From Promethearchaeota archaeon (GTDB lineage Archaea > Asgardarchaeota > Lokiarchaeia > Sigyniarchaeales > SOKP01), in assembly GCA_016930515.1 (NCBI GenBank), contig JAFGGO010000114.1, forward strand, positions 1-64,000: DNA of 64,000 nucleotides, given 5' to 3'. The position numbers and the translations under genes are program-made. A model generated the notes under the pieces. That model was not told the origin of the DNA and did no database searches. It saw nothing but the letters and a program-made list of their open reading frames with translations. The stretch's first letter is position 1; every line of letters begins with the position of its first letter. Shown in pieces: positions 27,446 through 36,988 of the stretch.

Positions 27446-30400
27446 TTATTCTTTTTTGTTCCCTTTTAATAATTCTCTAATCCTTTTTTCTCTTTCAGAT
27501 CTTCTTGCTTCAATTCTTTCCTTAAGTAAATCTCCAGAGATGGAATCTTCTTCTTTATCAATAACTTTTGTTTCGGAAATAACATTCTCTGTTTCTTCTC
27601 CCATTCGTTTCTTATATTTTTTTATGAGGTCGTTAATATTTTGGAGGAATTCCTCGTTTTTGGGTAATTTTATAGATTCAAGGTTATATTTAGCTTCTAT
27701 TAATTGCGAAACGGCTTTCATTGTTCGATTTCGGTATAAAGATATATTTGCTCTATCTAAAGCTTTGTAAGCATCCTCAAATTTATCGAGATTTTCGTTG
27801 TTTTCTGGCGTCTTTATTGTTATTATCGGAACCAAGCTCTTGGTATTTAAATCAGAGATTAATTTTTTTAGTCGTATCACTTCCGTGTGTCTATTCTGGC
27901 CTTTAAAAACTTCAATCAATTTTTTTAAAATTAATATAGCCTCGTTATATTTTAAATTGTCGATTGCCGAGTATGCAACTTCCAATCCTTCTTCAGTATT
28001 GCTTTCAAAGACTTTTGTCTTCTTAATGCTTTCTTTTGGTGCGGTTTTAGACTGTTTTAATAGTTCATTCCTCTGTCTTTTTTCCCTTGTAGTTTTCTGT
28101 CTAAGTAATATCAATTTTTCGTATCTTTTTTGTTCCCTCATCACTTTTAATAACAAATCACTATTTATTCTCGAAACTTCAAGTTGCCAACCAATATTCT
28201 TGAATAGATCGCGAGCATTAATGTATTTTTCTGTAGCCTCCTTAAACTGTTTTTTGTTCAAGAGTTCAGTTCCTTTTTCTAGTAATGCGTAAGCTTCGTC
28301 AGAAATCTCTTTTTCCTGTACTTTCTCTCTTTGTTTTTGAAGAATGATATTTCTTTTATTTTCTTCCTCTAATATATTACGTTCTTTAACTTTTTGGAGG
28401 TGATCGTCAAGCTGATTTTTTACTTTTTCCTTTCTCTCTTGTATTTGTTGCTTTAATTTGTTTTCGCGTTCTAATTTTTTAATTTTTTCTTTTATAGCTA
28501 GGATTGACTCTTTTACCATAGATATACCTTCTTTCCACTCTATCTCTCTTAAAATCACCTCACTTTCTTCGTATAAACTGATTGCCACATGATAATTACC
28601 TTGAACGAGTTCTCTCTTTCCCTGATCCATAAGTAGTAGGGCTTTATCCCTTTTTTCTCTTTTTTCCCGTTGTTTTTGCTCCTGAAACTCTATTTCTTCC
28701 TTCTTTTTACGTTCTATCTCGAGTTTTTCTAATTCTTGTCTCCTCCGTTCAAGTTGCCTCTGTTGAGCGTTTGATTGTTCGACTTTTTGCATTTCTAATT
28801 TTCTCAAGCGTTCATCCCTTTTTTTCTTGTCTTTATAAAACTTGATGGTCGTAATCAATCTGTTTGCCTCCTCGGTCCAATGAATATCGAGAAAAATTCT
28901 TCGAGCTTCCCGATAATTTGAAATAATACCATCAAATGGACTTTCGAGGCTCAAGATGTCCTTTTTCAGCGAAGCTTCGTACAATTTTGCATTAGTTTCG
29001 GCTTCATCTATTAATTTCATTGCTTTTTCCGCCTTCTCGCGCTCAAATACCTTATTTACGACTTGCTTTTCCACAACCGGTTGTTTAACTTGTGATTGAA
29101 CCCTATATGACTCTGCAAATTCCTTGTCTCTTTGTGCTTTTCTCGCTTCTATTTGGCGTAACTTATTGTCTTGTTCTATTTTCGTTTTATAATGCTTTAT
29201 TGATCCATGATAAGCAAGCGCTTGCTGTTCCAATCCTTTTTCCTTTAATAATTGTTGTATATTCCGATAGATTTCGATTATTTTTTCATATGGTCTTTCT
29301 ATAAAATTCTTTTTTTTAAGTGCTAAAGTATATTCCCTATCCATTTTCTCGATTTGCCTGACCATTTCGTCGATTTTACTATTGAAGTCCTGTTCCTCAG
29401 CTTCCTCTTTTCTCATCTTTTCGAGAACATCCATTTTTTTCTCAAATTCCGCGAGATGGGCCTCAATATTTTCCATAGTTTTGATTTCTTCTTGCTCCTT
29501 TTTAGCATCGTTTTGTATCTTTTGATCTTGGATTTCTCTTAATTTATTGTCTTTTTGTATTTTCTCTTTGTATAAACGTATTGGATTGTTATAAATAGAT
29601 GCTGCTTGGTTCAATCCTTTTTCAACGAACATTTTTTGAATCGTTTGATAGATATCAATAATTTCTGGGTAAGGACAAGCAACGAAATTTCCTTTTTTAA
29701 GCTCTAACTCGTAATTCCTATCCATTTTTTGGACTTTATCCAATAATTCATTCACGCTATTTTCAATAGAAAAGTCTTCTTCCCGAACCAGAGGTTTATA
29801 TTCGGGTAAATCTGATTGTTGATTAATATCTTCAATTGAAACGTTAGTTTTATGCATTTCTTCGATTTCTCTTTCGCGTAAAATCTTTTTTTCTTCAATT
29901 ACTCTTAAATTTTCATCTTTTTCTAATTTTTGATGATAAATTTTAATTTGATTCATATATGGTTCGATTAAATCGTTCCAACCTCTTTCAATAAGCATTT
30001 GTTTTATATCTGAATATATTTTGATTGCTTCTTGATAGGGTGCCTCAATTGTATCTAATGCCGTTTTCACATCTTTTCTTAGGGCAGTCTCATATTCCCT
30101 TACTTTTTTCTCAATAGATTCAACCATTTTTGAAATCTTTTCTTCGAAAATGCGGTCTTCCTGTTTCTTGCTCTCTGCCTCTAAAGCACTTTGAATTCTT
30201 TCTTCTTCCATTGGAAGGAGAATCTCTTGATCGAGTGGAGGAGATTCGATTTTAGTTGATTCTTCAATCTCTTCAATTGTAGTTTCTTCCAATGGTATAG
30301 CTTCAGGCTCAATCTTTGGTTTTTCAACATTTAAACTTGCTTTAACTCGTTTTATTTCGTCTAATGCCTTTTCGATCTTAGCAATTTCGTGCCCCCAATT

Positions 30401-31210
30401 CAGTTGTGAAAATAAGATTGAAGCTTCCTCGTAAAACTCAATAGCAGATTTAAAATCCTCCATCTTTGCATTTTGGGAGGCTTTCATTATTAATTTATAT
30501 GCGAGATCGGATAAGTGCCTCTCCTTTTTTTTTTTCGCATCTAATTCTTGTTCGGAAACTTTCTCTAAACTCGATTCGGAAGTTAGCTCTAACTCTGATT
30601 GGGGAATAGGTTCGTTAATAGTCTGAGGGATTTCGCTTCTTTTCAGGAACGCTTCCTTCTTTAGGTAGCAATTCCCAATTAATAATTCAAGCTCGCTAAT
30701 CATATCGTTATCGCTAATATCATTGTATATATTAAGTGCCTCATCGTATTTCTCTATGGCGTCATCGAATTCTTCTATTTCTTCTAGTTCTTGAGCTTGT
30801 TTAATTAACTTTTGAGCAATTTCTGAAAGACTGGAAATTTTTAATTCTGGCTCTTCAATTTGTATTTGTTCGACTGAAGAAGCAATTTTTTCGTCAGTCA
30901 TTTCGGACTTAGTGGCTTTTACTTGATCTTCTATGAAAGATTGTTCCTTTAGTAAGTAAATTTCCGATATTTTTTGTTCGATAGCGCTAATTTCCGCAGT
31001 TCTTTCTATTTGCGAATATATACCTATCGCTTGGCGTAGCGTTTCAATTGCGTCATCGTAATAATGAGAATTTATCAAGTTAATCGCGTGAACAACGACC
31101 TCATAACCTTCTGCGGCTATTTCCTCTTCCATTTCTAATAAATCCGAAAAGAATGCCTCCTTGGTCGGATCAGGTTTGTTTTCGTCCCATTCTTCTTTTT
31201 CTTCGTCCAT
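27446..31210 (-). CDS. Giant TPR-like / coiled-coil repeat protein
   Basis: A 1254-residue, highly charged cytosolic protein. ATG 31210 with GAGGTT before it is preferred over an upstream TTG. It consists of TPR-like helical hairpins of the type AIExYxEAxxIYxxIxW...E joined by long Glu/Lys/Arg coiled coils. At least four copies of a longer unit of about 65 residues are seen (YExALRKD...PYxEAIKIYxDIxxMLxExGW...YxxxIKxYxxKxxxDExLRxIExxK). No signal, membrane span or catalytic motif. Such proteins are abundant in Lokiarchaeia and are presumably scaffolds; the specific role is unknown. Confidence 0.85.
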   Translation of the reverse strand: MDEEKEEWDENKPDPTKEAFFSDLLEMEEEIAAEGYEVVVHAINLINSHYYDDAIETLRQAIGIYSQIERTAEISAIEQKISEIYLLKEQSFIEDQVKATKSEMTDEKIASSVEQIQIEEPELKISSLSEIAQKLIKQAQELEEIEEFDDAIEKYDEALNIYNDISDNDMISELELLIGNCYLKKEAFLKRSEIPQTINEPIPQSELELTSESSLEKVSEQELDAKKKKERHLSDLAYKLIMKASQNAKMEDFKSAIEFYEEASILFSQLNWGHEIAKIEKALDEIKRVKASLNVEKPKIEPEAIPLEETTIEEIEESTKIESPPLDQEILLPMEEERIQSALEAESKKQEDRIFEEKISKMVESIEKKVREYETALRKDVKTALDTIEAPYQEAIKIYSDIKQMLIERGWNDLIEPYMNQIKIYHQKLEKDENLRVIEEKKILREREIEEMHKTNVSIEDINQQSDLPEYKPLVREEDFSIENSVNELLDKVQKMDRNYELELKKGNFVACPYPEIIDIYQTIQKMFVEKGLNQAASIYNNPIRLYKEKIQKDNKLREIQDQKIQNDAKKEQEEIKTMENIEAHLAEFEKKMDVLEKMRKEEAEEQDFNSKIDEMVRQIEKMDREYTLALKKKNFIERPYEKIIEIYRNIQQLLKEKGLEQQALAYHGSIKHYKTKIEQDNKLRQIEARKAQRDKEFAESYRVQSQVKQPVVEKQVVNKVFEREKAEKAMKLIDEAETNAKLYEASLKKDILSLESPFDGIISNYREARRIFLDIHWTEEANRLITTIKFYKDKKKRDERLRKLEMQKVEQSNAQQRQLERRRQELEKLEIERKKKEEIEFQEQKQREKREKRDKALLLMDQGKRELVQGNYHVAISLYEESEVILREIEWKEGISMVKESILAIKEKIKKLERENKLKQQIQERKEKVKNQLDDHLQKVKERNILEEENKRNIILQKQREKVQEKEISDEAYALLEKGTELLNKKQFKEATEKYINARDLFKNIGWQLEVSRINSDLLLKVMREQKRYEKLILLRQKTTREKRQRNELLKQSKTAPKESIKKTKVFESNTEEGLEVAYSAIDNLKYNEAILILKKLIEVFKGQNRHTEVIRLKKLISDLNTKSLVPIITIKTPENNENLDKFEDAYKALDRANISLYRNRTMKAVSQLIEAKYNLESIKLPKNEEFLQNINDLIKKYKKRMGEETENVISETKVIDKEEDSISGDLLKERIEARRSEREKRIRELLKGNKKE

Positions 31211-31363
31211 TAACCTCAACCAATTTAAATTGTACTTTTTTTAGAAATAATTTCCTTATAAGCTATGTATATTATTCAGTAATGCTTTAAAAATTCATTA
31301 TAAACTTAATAGTCTTTTTATTTCAAGGTTTTAAGTCAGGGGAGAGATCTATTTTAAAAAGAA

Positions 31364-31753
31364 TCAAGTAGATCTCCTGAATTTATTAATATATTCGTCG
31401 CAAATCGTGCCTCCTTCGTTTGTGAGCGCCCAACCATCAATGGTCTTTCGAACGAGATTTAACGATTCCACTTCGTTTAATATTGATAAGATATCCCCCT
31501 CCGACTTGGTGATATTAAAATCCTCTTTCAAACACATAGCAATCTGGTCCAGCCTAACGGGTTGATTGAATTCATCCTCCATAACGCCTACTCCGGCGAG
31601 AACTTGGTGCTGTTGTGACATGGTTTCATCCATTTCATGAGACATCTCATCAAGAAGCCATGAATGAGTTGAAAGCATTTCTTTAATTGTTTTATCGTCT
31701 CCCTGTTCAAAAGCGGCTTGAAACTCGTCTCTAATTTTTTTTTTCTTTACCAT
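31364..31753 (-). CDS. Small protein with C-terminal winged-helix-like region
   Basis: A 129-residue protein. The N-terminal half is helical and acidic with a Met/Gln-rich middle (HEMDETMSQQHQ). The C-terminal half resembles a winged helix (RLDQIAMCLKEDFNITKSEGDILSILNEVESLNLVRKTIDGWALTNEGG). Probably regulatory, either DNA or protein binding. It lies downstream of the V4R gene on the same strand with 153 bases between. Confidence 0.6.
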   Translation of the reverse strand: MVKKKKIRDEFQAAFEQGDDKTIKEMLSTHSWLLDEMSHEMDETMSQQHQVLAGVGVMEDEFNQPVRLDQIAMCLKEDFNITKSEGDILSILNEVESLNLVRKTIDGWALTNEGGTICDEYINKFRRST

Positions 31754-31906
31754 TTTTGCTACCTACTAAAGGTGTTTAAATGTGTCCTATGTCGCAATTT
31801 ATATACATTTTTAATGATTATATGAAAATATATATCTATCGCTTTTGCTCAACTCGCCATTGCTCCTATTTCAACATAAAAATTAGATTATTTTAAGAAA
31901 GTGAGA

Positions 31907-32404
31907 TTAACTTCTTACGATTATATATTCGCAGGATTTTGCGTTTGGATCGTCAATAACGCATTGAGTTTCAGTGACCATGATACGAGAATTTGGTTTA
32001 TAAATGGCGTATTCTCCGAATCCAACAAGCATTCCTTTGATGAAATAACACATGAATTTTTGAGGATTCTCTAATTCCTTGGCGACGTTTTCCTTATGCG
32101 AAATCACAATCTCTTGTTCCGAAACATTTTTCACTTCAAATTTTCCCCATCCTAGCTGTGATAAAGTGCTAATAAATAGATTAGTCAAGTCTTTGAGAGT
32201 TTTGGGTTTCATGCTAGTCTCCCAGTTTTGTATCAAGTCTCTGCCTGCCCTCTTACCGAGCCAGACAAGCAGGGAAACAACGCCTTCGCCGTATATTGAC
32301 GCTAAAATATCGATGATTTGCGGTGGGAAAAAGACGAACCTTTCCTTGAACAGCTCGTACTTTCCCGTGCTATATTTTAGTCCCGTTAATTTTAAGTTCT
32401 TCAT
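31907..32404 (-). CDS. V4R (4-vinyl reductase / Bet3-like) domain protein
   Basis: A 165-residue single-domain protein. The C-terminus has the V4R signature: GMLVGFGEYAIYKPNSRIMVTETQCVIDDPNAKSCEYIIV, with the paired cysteines; the N-terminal part has the helical region IIDILASIYGEGVVSLLVWLGKRAGRDL. V4R domains bind small hydrophobic ligands and share a fold with eukaryotic TRAPP subunit Bet3, for which reason Asgard copies attract interest in trafficking evolution. The ligand here is unknown. Confidence 0.8.
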   Translation of the reverse strand: MKNLKLTGLKYSTGKYELFKERFVFFPPQIIDILASIYGEGVVSLLVWLGKRAGRDLIQNWETSMKPKTLKDLTNLFISTLSQLGWGKFEVKNVSEQEIVISHKENVAKELENPQKFMCYFIKGMLVGFGEYAIYKPNSRIMVTETQCVIDDPNAKSCEYIIVRS

Positions 32405-32625
32405 TATTACTATCTTTGTGATTCTATATTATATAACATTTACTAGATAAATTGACGAAAAAATTCACATTACAGGGTTTAAAAAAGTATCTAATACCTT
32501 TCAAAAGTTATATTATCTTGAGATTTATATGATGATAAATCGTTGGATTGTAAATATTGGTCTAATAATCATTTATAATAGATTAACAATTAAAATCATT
32601 CAATCAAAATTCTAAATCTAAAAAA

Positions 32626-33588
32626 ATGACCAAAATGAATTGCAATACCAATGAAATATGGACTGAAGACTTAACAAAGATTTATGGGAGAGGTCAAAAA
32701 CAACTAATAGCCGTGAATAGTATAAGTTTCGCCTTAAAACCAGGTATTCACGGATTTTTAGGCCCAAACGGAGCCGGTAAAACATCTACGATAAACATGT
32801 TAATAGGAGCAATCTCAGTTACAAGCGGCAAAGCAAAAATTAGGGATTTTAAGATAGGTTCCATTAAAGCGTTACGATTAATAGGATTCCTCCCGCAAAA
32901 CGCTCCTTTTTACGGAAATATGACAGGACATCAATACTTATTGTACATGGCCCGTTTAAACCGCTTGACAAAAGCCGAAGCTTTGACCAAAATAGAAGAA
33001 CTCTTAATATTTTTCGATCTTGTTGAAGTAAAAGATAAAAAAATTGGAAAATATTCAGGAGGGATGAAGCAAAAATTAGGGATCGCAACAGCTTTAATTC
33101 ACGAGCCTGAAATCCTCATTTTAGACGAGCCTACTGCAAATTTAGATCCACTCGCTCGGGCAGATATTATTTCGAAGATTAAAGAATTATCAAAAAGGAT
33201 GAGCGTATTTGTATCAAGCCATATATTATCCGAAATCGAGCAGATGTGCGAGAGAGTTTTAATAATAAATAAAGGAAAGATCCTCGTTTCAGACACCATA
33301 AAAAATATAAAAAAAATGAGCTCGGCCTCAGCTAATCTCTTCGTAATTGATACAAGCGATAACAGAAAAATGATAGAAATATTAAACGCAAAGAATATGA
33401 TAAAAGAAGCACATATTAGAGAATCTGACAATAGGATCGTTGTTATAGCAAATGAAAATAACAACGATGTTTTTCAGTCAATCATTCCGCAACTGGTTGT
33501 AGAAAACAAATTGAAATTGATCGGATTTTATCAACAAGAATCTAGTTTACAAGATGTATTTGTTGAACTTATAGGAGGTGATATTTAA
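32626..33588 (+). CDS. ABC transporter ATP-binding protein
   Basis: A 320-residue ATPase: Walker A GPNGAGKT (46-53), Q-loop in FLPQNAPFYGNMT, signature YSGGMKQKLGIA, Walker B ILILDEPTANLDPLARAD and the H-loop in VSSHILSEIEQM. The C-terminal 90 residues are an extension typical of ABC-2 exporters. Its TAA overlaps the ATG of the permease by one base, so the two form one transporter. Substrate unknown; antibiotic, lipid or protein export are all possible. Confidence 0.95.
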   Translation: MTKMNCNTNEIWTEDLTKIYGRGQKQLIAVNSISFALKPGIHGFLGPNGAGKTSTINMLIGAISVTSGKAKIRDFKIGSIKALRLIGFLPQNAPFYGNMTGHQYLLYMARLNRLTKAEALTKIEELLIFFDLVEVKDKKIGKYSGGMKQKLGIATALIHEPEILILDEPTANLDPLARADIISKIKELSKRMSVFVSSHILSEIEQMCERVLIINKGKILVSDTIKNIKKMSSASANLFVIDTSDNRKMIEILNAKNMIKEAHIRESDNRIVVIANENNNDVFQSIIPQLVVENKLKLIGFYQQESSLQDVFVELIGGDI

Positions 33589-34565
33589 TGATACAAAAAA
33601 CAGTTCAGCACGAAGATTTAACCGTGTTAAGAAGATTTAAAACAAGCCCCGTACTCGAAATCGCACGCAAGACATTCTTACACGACTTATGCAATGTTAA
33701 AAGGCTTTTAATCACCTTGTTCTTGATGATATTAGTACCTTTTTTTGGAATTTTACTTGTGGATAAGAATCTAATTCCTGATATGACCACGCTTACCGGT
33801 TTCTTAGGTTTACTCGTGTTTATTTATACCTATGGACTTGTCTTCCCGATCATTATTATCATGTCGGGAACACCTCTAATTTCGGATGAATTAAACAATG
33901 GCACTATGTTAACGCTAATAAGTAAGCCCATTCGCAGAGAGGGTATTTATTTAGGAAAATTCATTGCATTATTTGCTTATGGAACCTTACTGAGTTTCGT
34001 ATCAATGTATATCGTGTCCCTCACAGGTTTTGTCAGATATCAATTTTTTGACAGCTTGGCGTTTTTTTGGATACATTTCTCGTATTCCTTCATTGTATTA
34101 ATATTATTTGGAGGGATTTCGATTGGAATTTCTGCGTTTTTTAACAGGCCGAGAAACGCAATGATGATACCCTTGATTATAGTTATCTTTTCCTTTCTAA
34201 TTGAATTATTTATCAAGCAAACAATAATGTGGAGCACTGCCATCGGAGAAAATTCGTTTTACGAGGACTTCCAATTCTATCATTTTGACATATCCTACCA
34301 CATGGCAAATGTGTACCTGTGGATGGTAAATCAAGCCGTACCATCAGCTTCAGACGAATGGGGCTTGTTTTTGCTCATGTTTGGAGTTTATAAAATCGTG
34401 CACCCCTATGTTTGTAATTTTTGGGGATGTGCCCAAGTACCTAGACCTGTATATTCGGGTTTTTATCCGCCCATTTTGTCGGGAGTTTTAATGGTTTTAT
34501 TAGGAATTATAATCTTGCTTGTTGGCTTGTTTTATCTGAAAAAAAGAGACATATATTCAAATTAA
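33588..34565 (+). CDS. ABC-2 type permease
   Basis: A 325-residue membrane protein with about six helices. The second helix is followed by a cytosolic GTPLISDELNNGTMLTLISKPIRREGIYLGKF segment, the hallmark of ABC-2 (NatB/CcmB-type) permeases where it contacts the ATPase. A long external loop lies before the last helix (about residues 210-295) and ends in two charged YLKKRDIYS residues. Translationally coupled to the ATPase and followed after 22 bases by a membrane-anchored secreted protein. Confidence 0.92.
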   Translation: MIQKTVQHEDLTVLRRFKTSPVLEIARKTFLHDLCNVKRLLITLFLMILVPFFGILLVDKNLIPDMTTLTGFLGLLVFIYTYGLVFPIIIIMSGTPLISDELNNGTMLTLISKPIRREGIYLGKFIALFAYGTLLSFVSMYIVSLTGFVRYQFFDSLAFFWIHFSYSFIVLILFGGISIGISAFFNRPRNAMMIPLIIVIFSFLIELFIKQTIMWSTAIGENSFYEDFQFYHFDISYHMANVYLWMVNQAVPSASDEWGLFLLMFGVYKIVHPYVCNFWGCAQVPRPVYSGFYPPILSGVLMVLLGIIILLVGLFYLKKRDIYSN

Positions 34566-34587
34566 ATTAAAAAGAGGTGAATTAAAA

Positions 34588-35370
34588 ACGAAGATCTATA
34601 AAATAGCTATCACATGCTTGCTTGGAACGCTTTTATTTGTTCCAATAATTGCTCGAAATGGGAATTGTAATTACCAAATTGGCGAACAGTCACTTGTCGT
34701 AACACCTAGATCCTATGTGGAGTGGAATGTTACGGAATGCCATAATTACGGAATGTGGCATAATCATGCATATAGGTACTCTTCTGTAAACGATAAAATT
34801 AGGTTCACATTTATAGAGGAAGGATATTTTACGGATTACGACACAATAGAGGATTATCCCTGTATCGTGGCAAAGTTGGACTATTATTTCTCTTCAATCA
34901 ACGATTGGAGAGAGTTAGATATCTCGTCTACATATTTAATATACGATCCAGACGATAAATCTTATTTTAGCATAGAAACGCCTTGGGGATTTTGGGATCC
35001 ATACCTGCTATTCGTATTTCCATCCACGATAGACTTGAATAGCTTGATTTATTCCTCTTTCGTACAAGAGGAATATTTCTTACATGATTATGATAATTAC
35101 CACATAAATACCAATTCGATTAATCTAACCAATAGCGACGGTTCTTACAACTACATGGAACTAAGGCTTGATGGAATCGTGAATAGATGGGAATATAGGG
35201 ACAATTGGAGCGATACTCAAATATCCGTGAGTTATCTGGGTCAAGGAAATCTCCAAGATTCCAGCGAAAGCATTCCCTTTGGAACAGGAGTTTTTATTGG
35301 TGTAGGTATATGCGTGATTGGCGTTGTGATTGTTGTTCATAAAAAACGCTTGACCGCGGAAAATCTTTAG
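34588..35370 (+). CDS. Secreted, C-terminally anchored protein of the ABC operon; ACG start proposed
   Basis: The frame has no ATG, GTG or TTG near a ribosome site. A good Shine-Dalgarno GAGGTG (34574-34579) lies 8 bases before ACG 34588, and reading from there gives a normal signal peptide (KIYKIAITCLLGTLLFVPIIA); starting at the first in-frame TTG (34618) would cut it in half. The mature part is about 215 residues, rich in Tyr, Asp and Trp, with many Asn-x-Ser/Thr sites. It ends in a membrane helix (VFIGVGICVIGVVIVV) and a KKR anchor. Likely an extracellular partner of the ABC transporter. Either a rare ACG start, a sequence error or a start-codon mutation. Confidence 0.65.
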   Translation, partial: TKIYKIAITCLLGTLLFVPIIARNGNCNYQIGEQSLVVTPRSYVEWNVTECHNYGMWHNHAYRYSSVNDKIRFTFIEEGYFTDYDTIEDYPCIVAKLDYYFSSINDWRELDISSTYLIYDPDDKSYFSIETPWGFWDPYLLFVFPSTIDLNSLIYSSFVQEEYFLHDYDNYHINTNSINLTNSDGSYNYMELRLDGIVNRWEYRDNWSDTQISVSYLGQGNLQDSSESIPFGTGVFIGVGICVIGVVIVVHKKRLTAENL

Positions 35371-35531
35371 TGCTAGATTTATATCCTTTTTTTTTTTCTT
35401 CTTCTCTTTAAGCATACTAATATTTCTTAAAGCTCTTAAAATAGAATCATGCAATATATTTATGTAGACTCTTAGTTTATATATATCACCATTAATAAGA
35501 ATTATCTACACTTTAGATACCTTAAATTAGA

Positions 35532-36077
35532 ATGATGGAAACCTGGAAAGAATTAAAAAATGTTTTAATAAATTACAAAACCGGGAATTATCAACATAGG
35601 TCCTATTGTTCTGAAGCGGATGTTACTAAAGCTTTAGACGAAAAAAAGATATTGTATTTCCAGGTATAATTTATCCTATCGATTTATTTTTATTATTTAT
35701 ACCGATTTTGGTGATTGTTATTTACATTATTATGACAATTGGTTATACATTAAGGTGGGAGATGATATTATTTAACACATTATTCTACATTGTATTGTTA
35801 AATATTGAATTATTGAGTATTTTATAGGTATTTCTTAAATCAAGAATTTATATAGTTATCGGTCCTCAAGATATTCTAAAAATAGGCTATTTTAAAGAAG
35901 AGAAATTTTATTTCGGGAATTCAATAGATAATATCCTATATCTTAAAGATGAATTCGTGATTAATCGAAAAATTCGACTTTATAACAAATTACAACCATA
36001 AAGAATTTCCCGATAGAAATTGGATGAAATTGTTTGGAGATTTAATCCTTTCAATATGGAGCGAGAGAGAAAAATAG
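35532..36077 (+). pseudogene. Decayed two-helix membrane protein gene
   Basis: Fragments in different frames line up into one protein of about 180 residues. The ATG 35532 frame (METWKELKNVL...) runs to an A7 tract near 35640; with one extra A it would continue into DIVFPGIIYPIDLFLLFIPILV and a second hydrophobic stretch. An in-frame TAG (35825-35827) interrupts it before FLKSRIYIVIGPQDILK. A second frameshift near 35975 leads to NHKEFPDRNWMKLFGDL and the final TAG at 36075. Two shifts plus a stop indicate a dead gene; the middle part resembles a small two-helix membrane protein with a PH-like tail. Confidence 0.6.
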
Positions 36078-36158
36078 CAACAGATACAAAATAACCTAAA
36101 TTTATTAATTGAATGATCCTTCCATTTAAATGAGAGTAAAAAGATAAAGAAAGTAGAT

Positions 36159-36878
36159 TTATTTCAAATTATTCAAGAATGCTCCAATTTCGTCCTTGGA
36201 ACATATCTTGAATTGCTTGTGCTCGGATTTGACATAGCTAAGCCTTAAGGTGTCCTTGGTGATCTCGTCTTCCACGGACTCTTTCAAGGCGTTTAGTGCC
36301 AAGTTGATGAGTTCGTCAAAAGTGAGGTCTGGCTTATAGTTGTTCGTGATGTATTCACGGGCGGTAGTTTCTCCGCTTCCGATGGCATAACCCTTGAAAG
36401 ACCTGTAAATTCCGCTCGGACTCGTGGTATATATTTGCGTTCCCTTAGCGTCAATTCCAATGAAAAAAAGAGCACATCCAAATGGTCTAATACCGCCGTA
36501 TTGTGTGTACATCTGCTTCATATCAGCAATCGTCTTGACGAGCATGCTAAGGCGGACGGGTTCGTCGTAGGTTAACCTGAACGACTGCGCTTGAACCCGA
36601 GCGTAATTAATAAGCATTCTCGAGTCTGCGTGCAAGCCCGAGATTGCAACTCCAATGTGTTGATCTATTTGAAAAATCTTATCGATGGCGTCGGCATCCA
36701 TGAGGGTCGATGGGACCTTAATTTGCGCTGCAAGGCAGACATCCGTATTGGATTTAACCGCAACAGCCAGTGTACCTCGCCTAACCGCTTCTAGAGCATA
36801 TTCAACTTGATATAGCCTCCCTTCAGGGCTAAAAACCGTGAGAGCTCTGTCATATGCCCTTCCTCCTGCACCAAACAT
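36159..36878 (-). CDS. psmA: Proteasome subunit alpha
   Basis: A 239-residue alpha-type 20S proteasome subunit. It opens AYDRALTVFSPEGRLYQVEYALEAVRRGT, the diagnostic alpha signature, and has FSPEGR and the IRPFGCALFFIG strand. The N-terminal helix caps the ring gate. Alpha subunits are catalytically inactive; no beta subunit is encoded in this window. It lies 110 bases downstream of the small GTPase on the same strand. Confidence 0.97.
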   Translation of the reverse strand: MFGAGGRAYDRALTVFSPEGRLYQVEYALEAVRRGTLAVAVKSNTDVCLAAQIKVPSTLMDADAIDKIFQIDQHIGVAISGLHADSRMLINYARVQAQSFRLTYDEPVRLSMLVKTIADMKQMYTQYGGIRPFGCALFFIGIDAKGTQIYTTSPSGIYRSFKGYAIGSGETTAREYITNNYKPDLTFDELINLALNALKESVEDEITKDTLRLSYVKSEHKQFKICSKDEIGAFLNNLK

Positions 36879-36988
36879 GATGATCGTGAATTATTATTTT
36901 AATTTTATATTGAGTTGATTACGATATTAACTATCTAAATCAACAACAGAATTTTAATTTAATTGATTTTTTTTATAAAAAAGAGTGC

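Noticed and set aside
27798-28292. 164-residue hydrophobic plus-strand frame
   Set aside because: Antisense of the Lys/Glu-rich coiled coil, which always gives Phe/Leu/Ser-rich shadows.
35825-35827. TAG as a pyrrolysine codon
   Set aside because: Two further frameshifts in the same gene make it a pseudogene; no pyl genes in the window.
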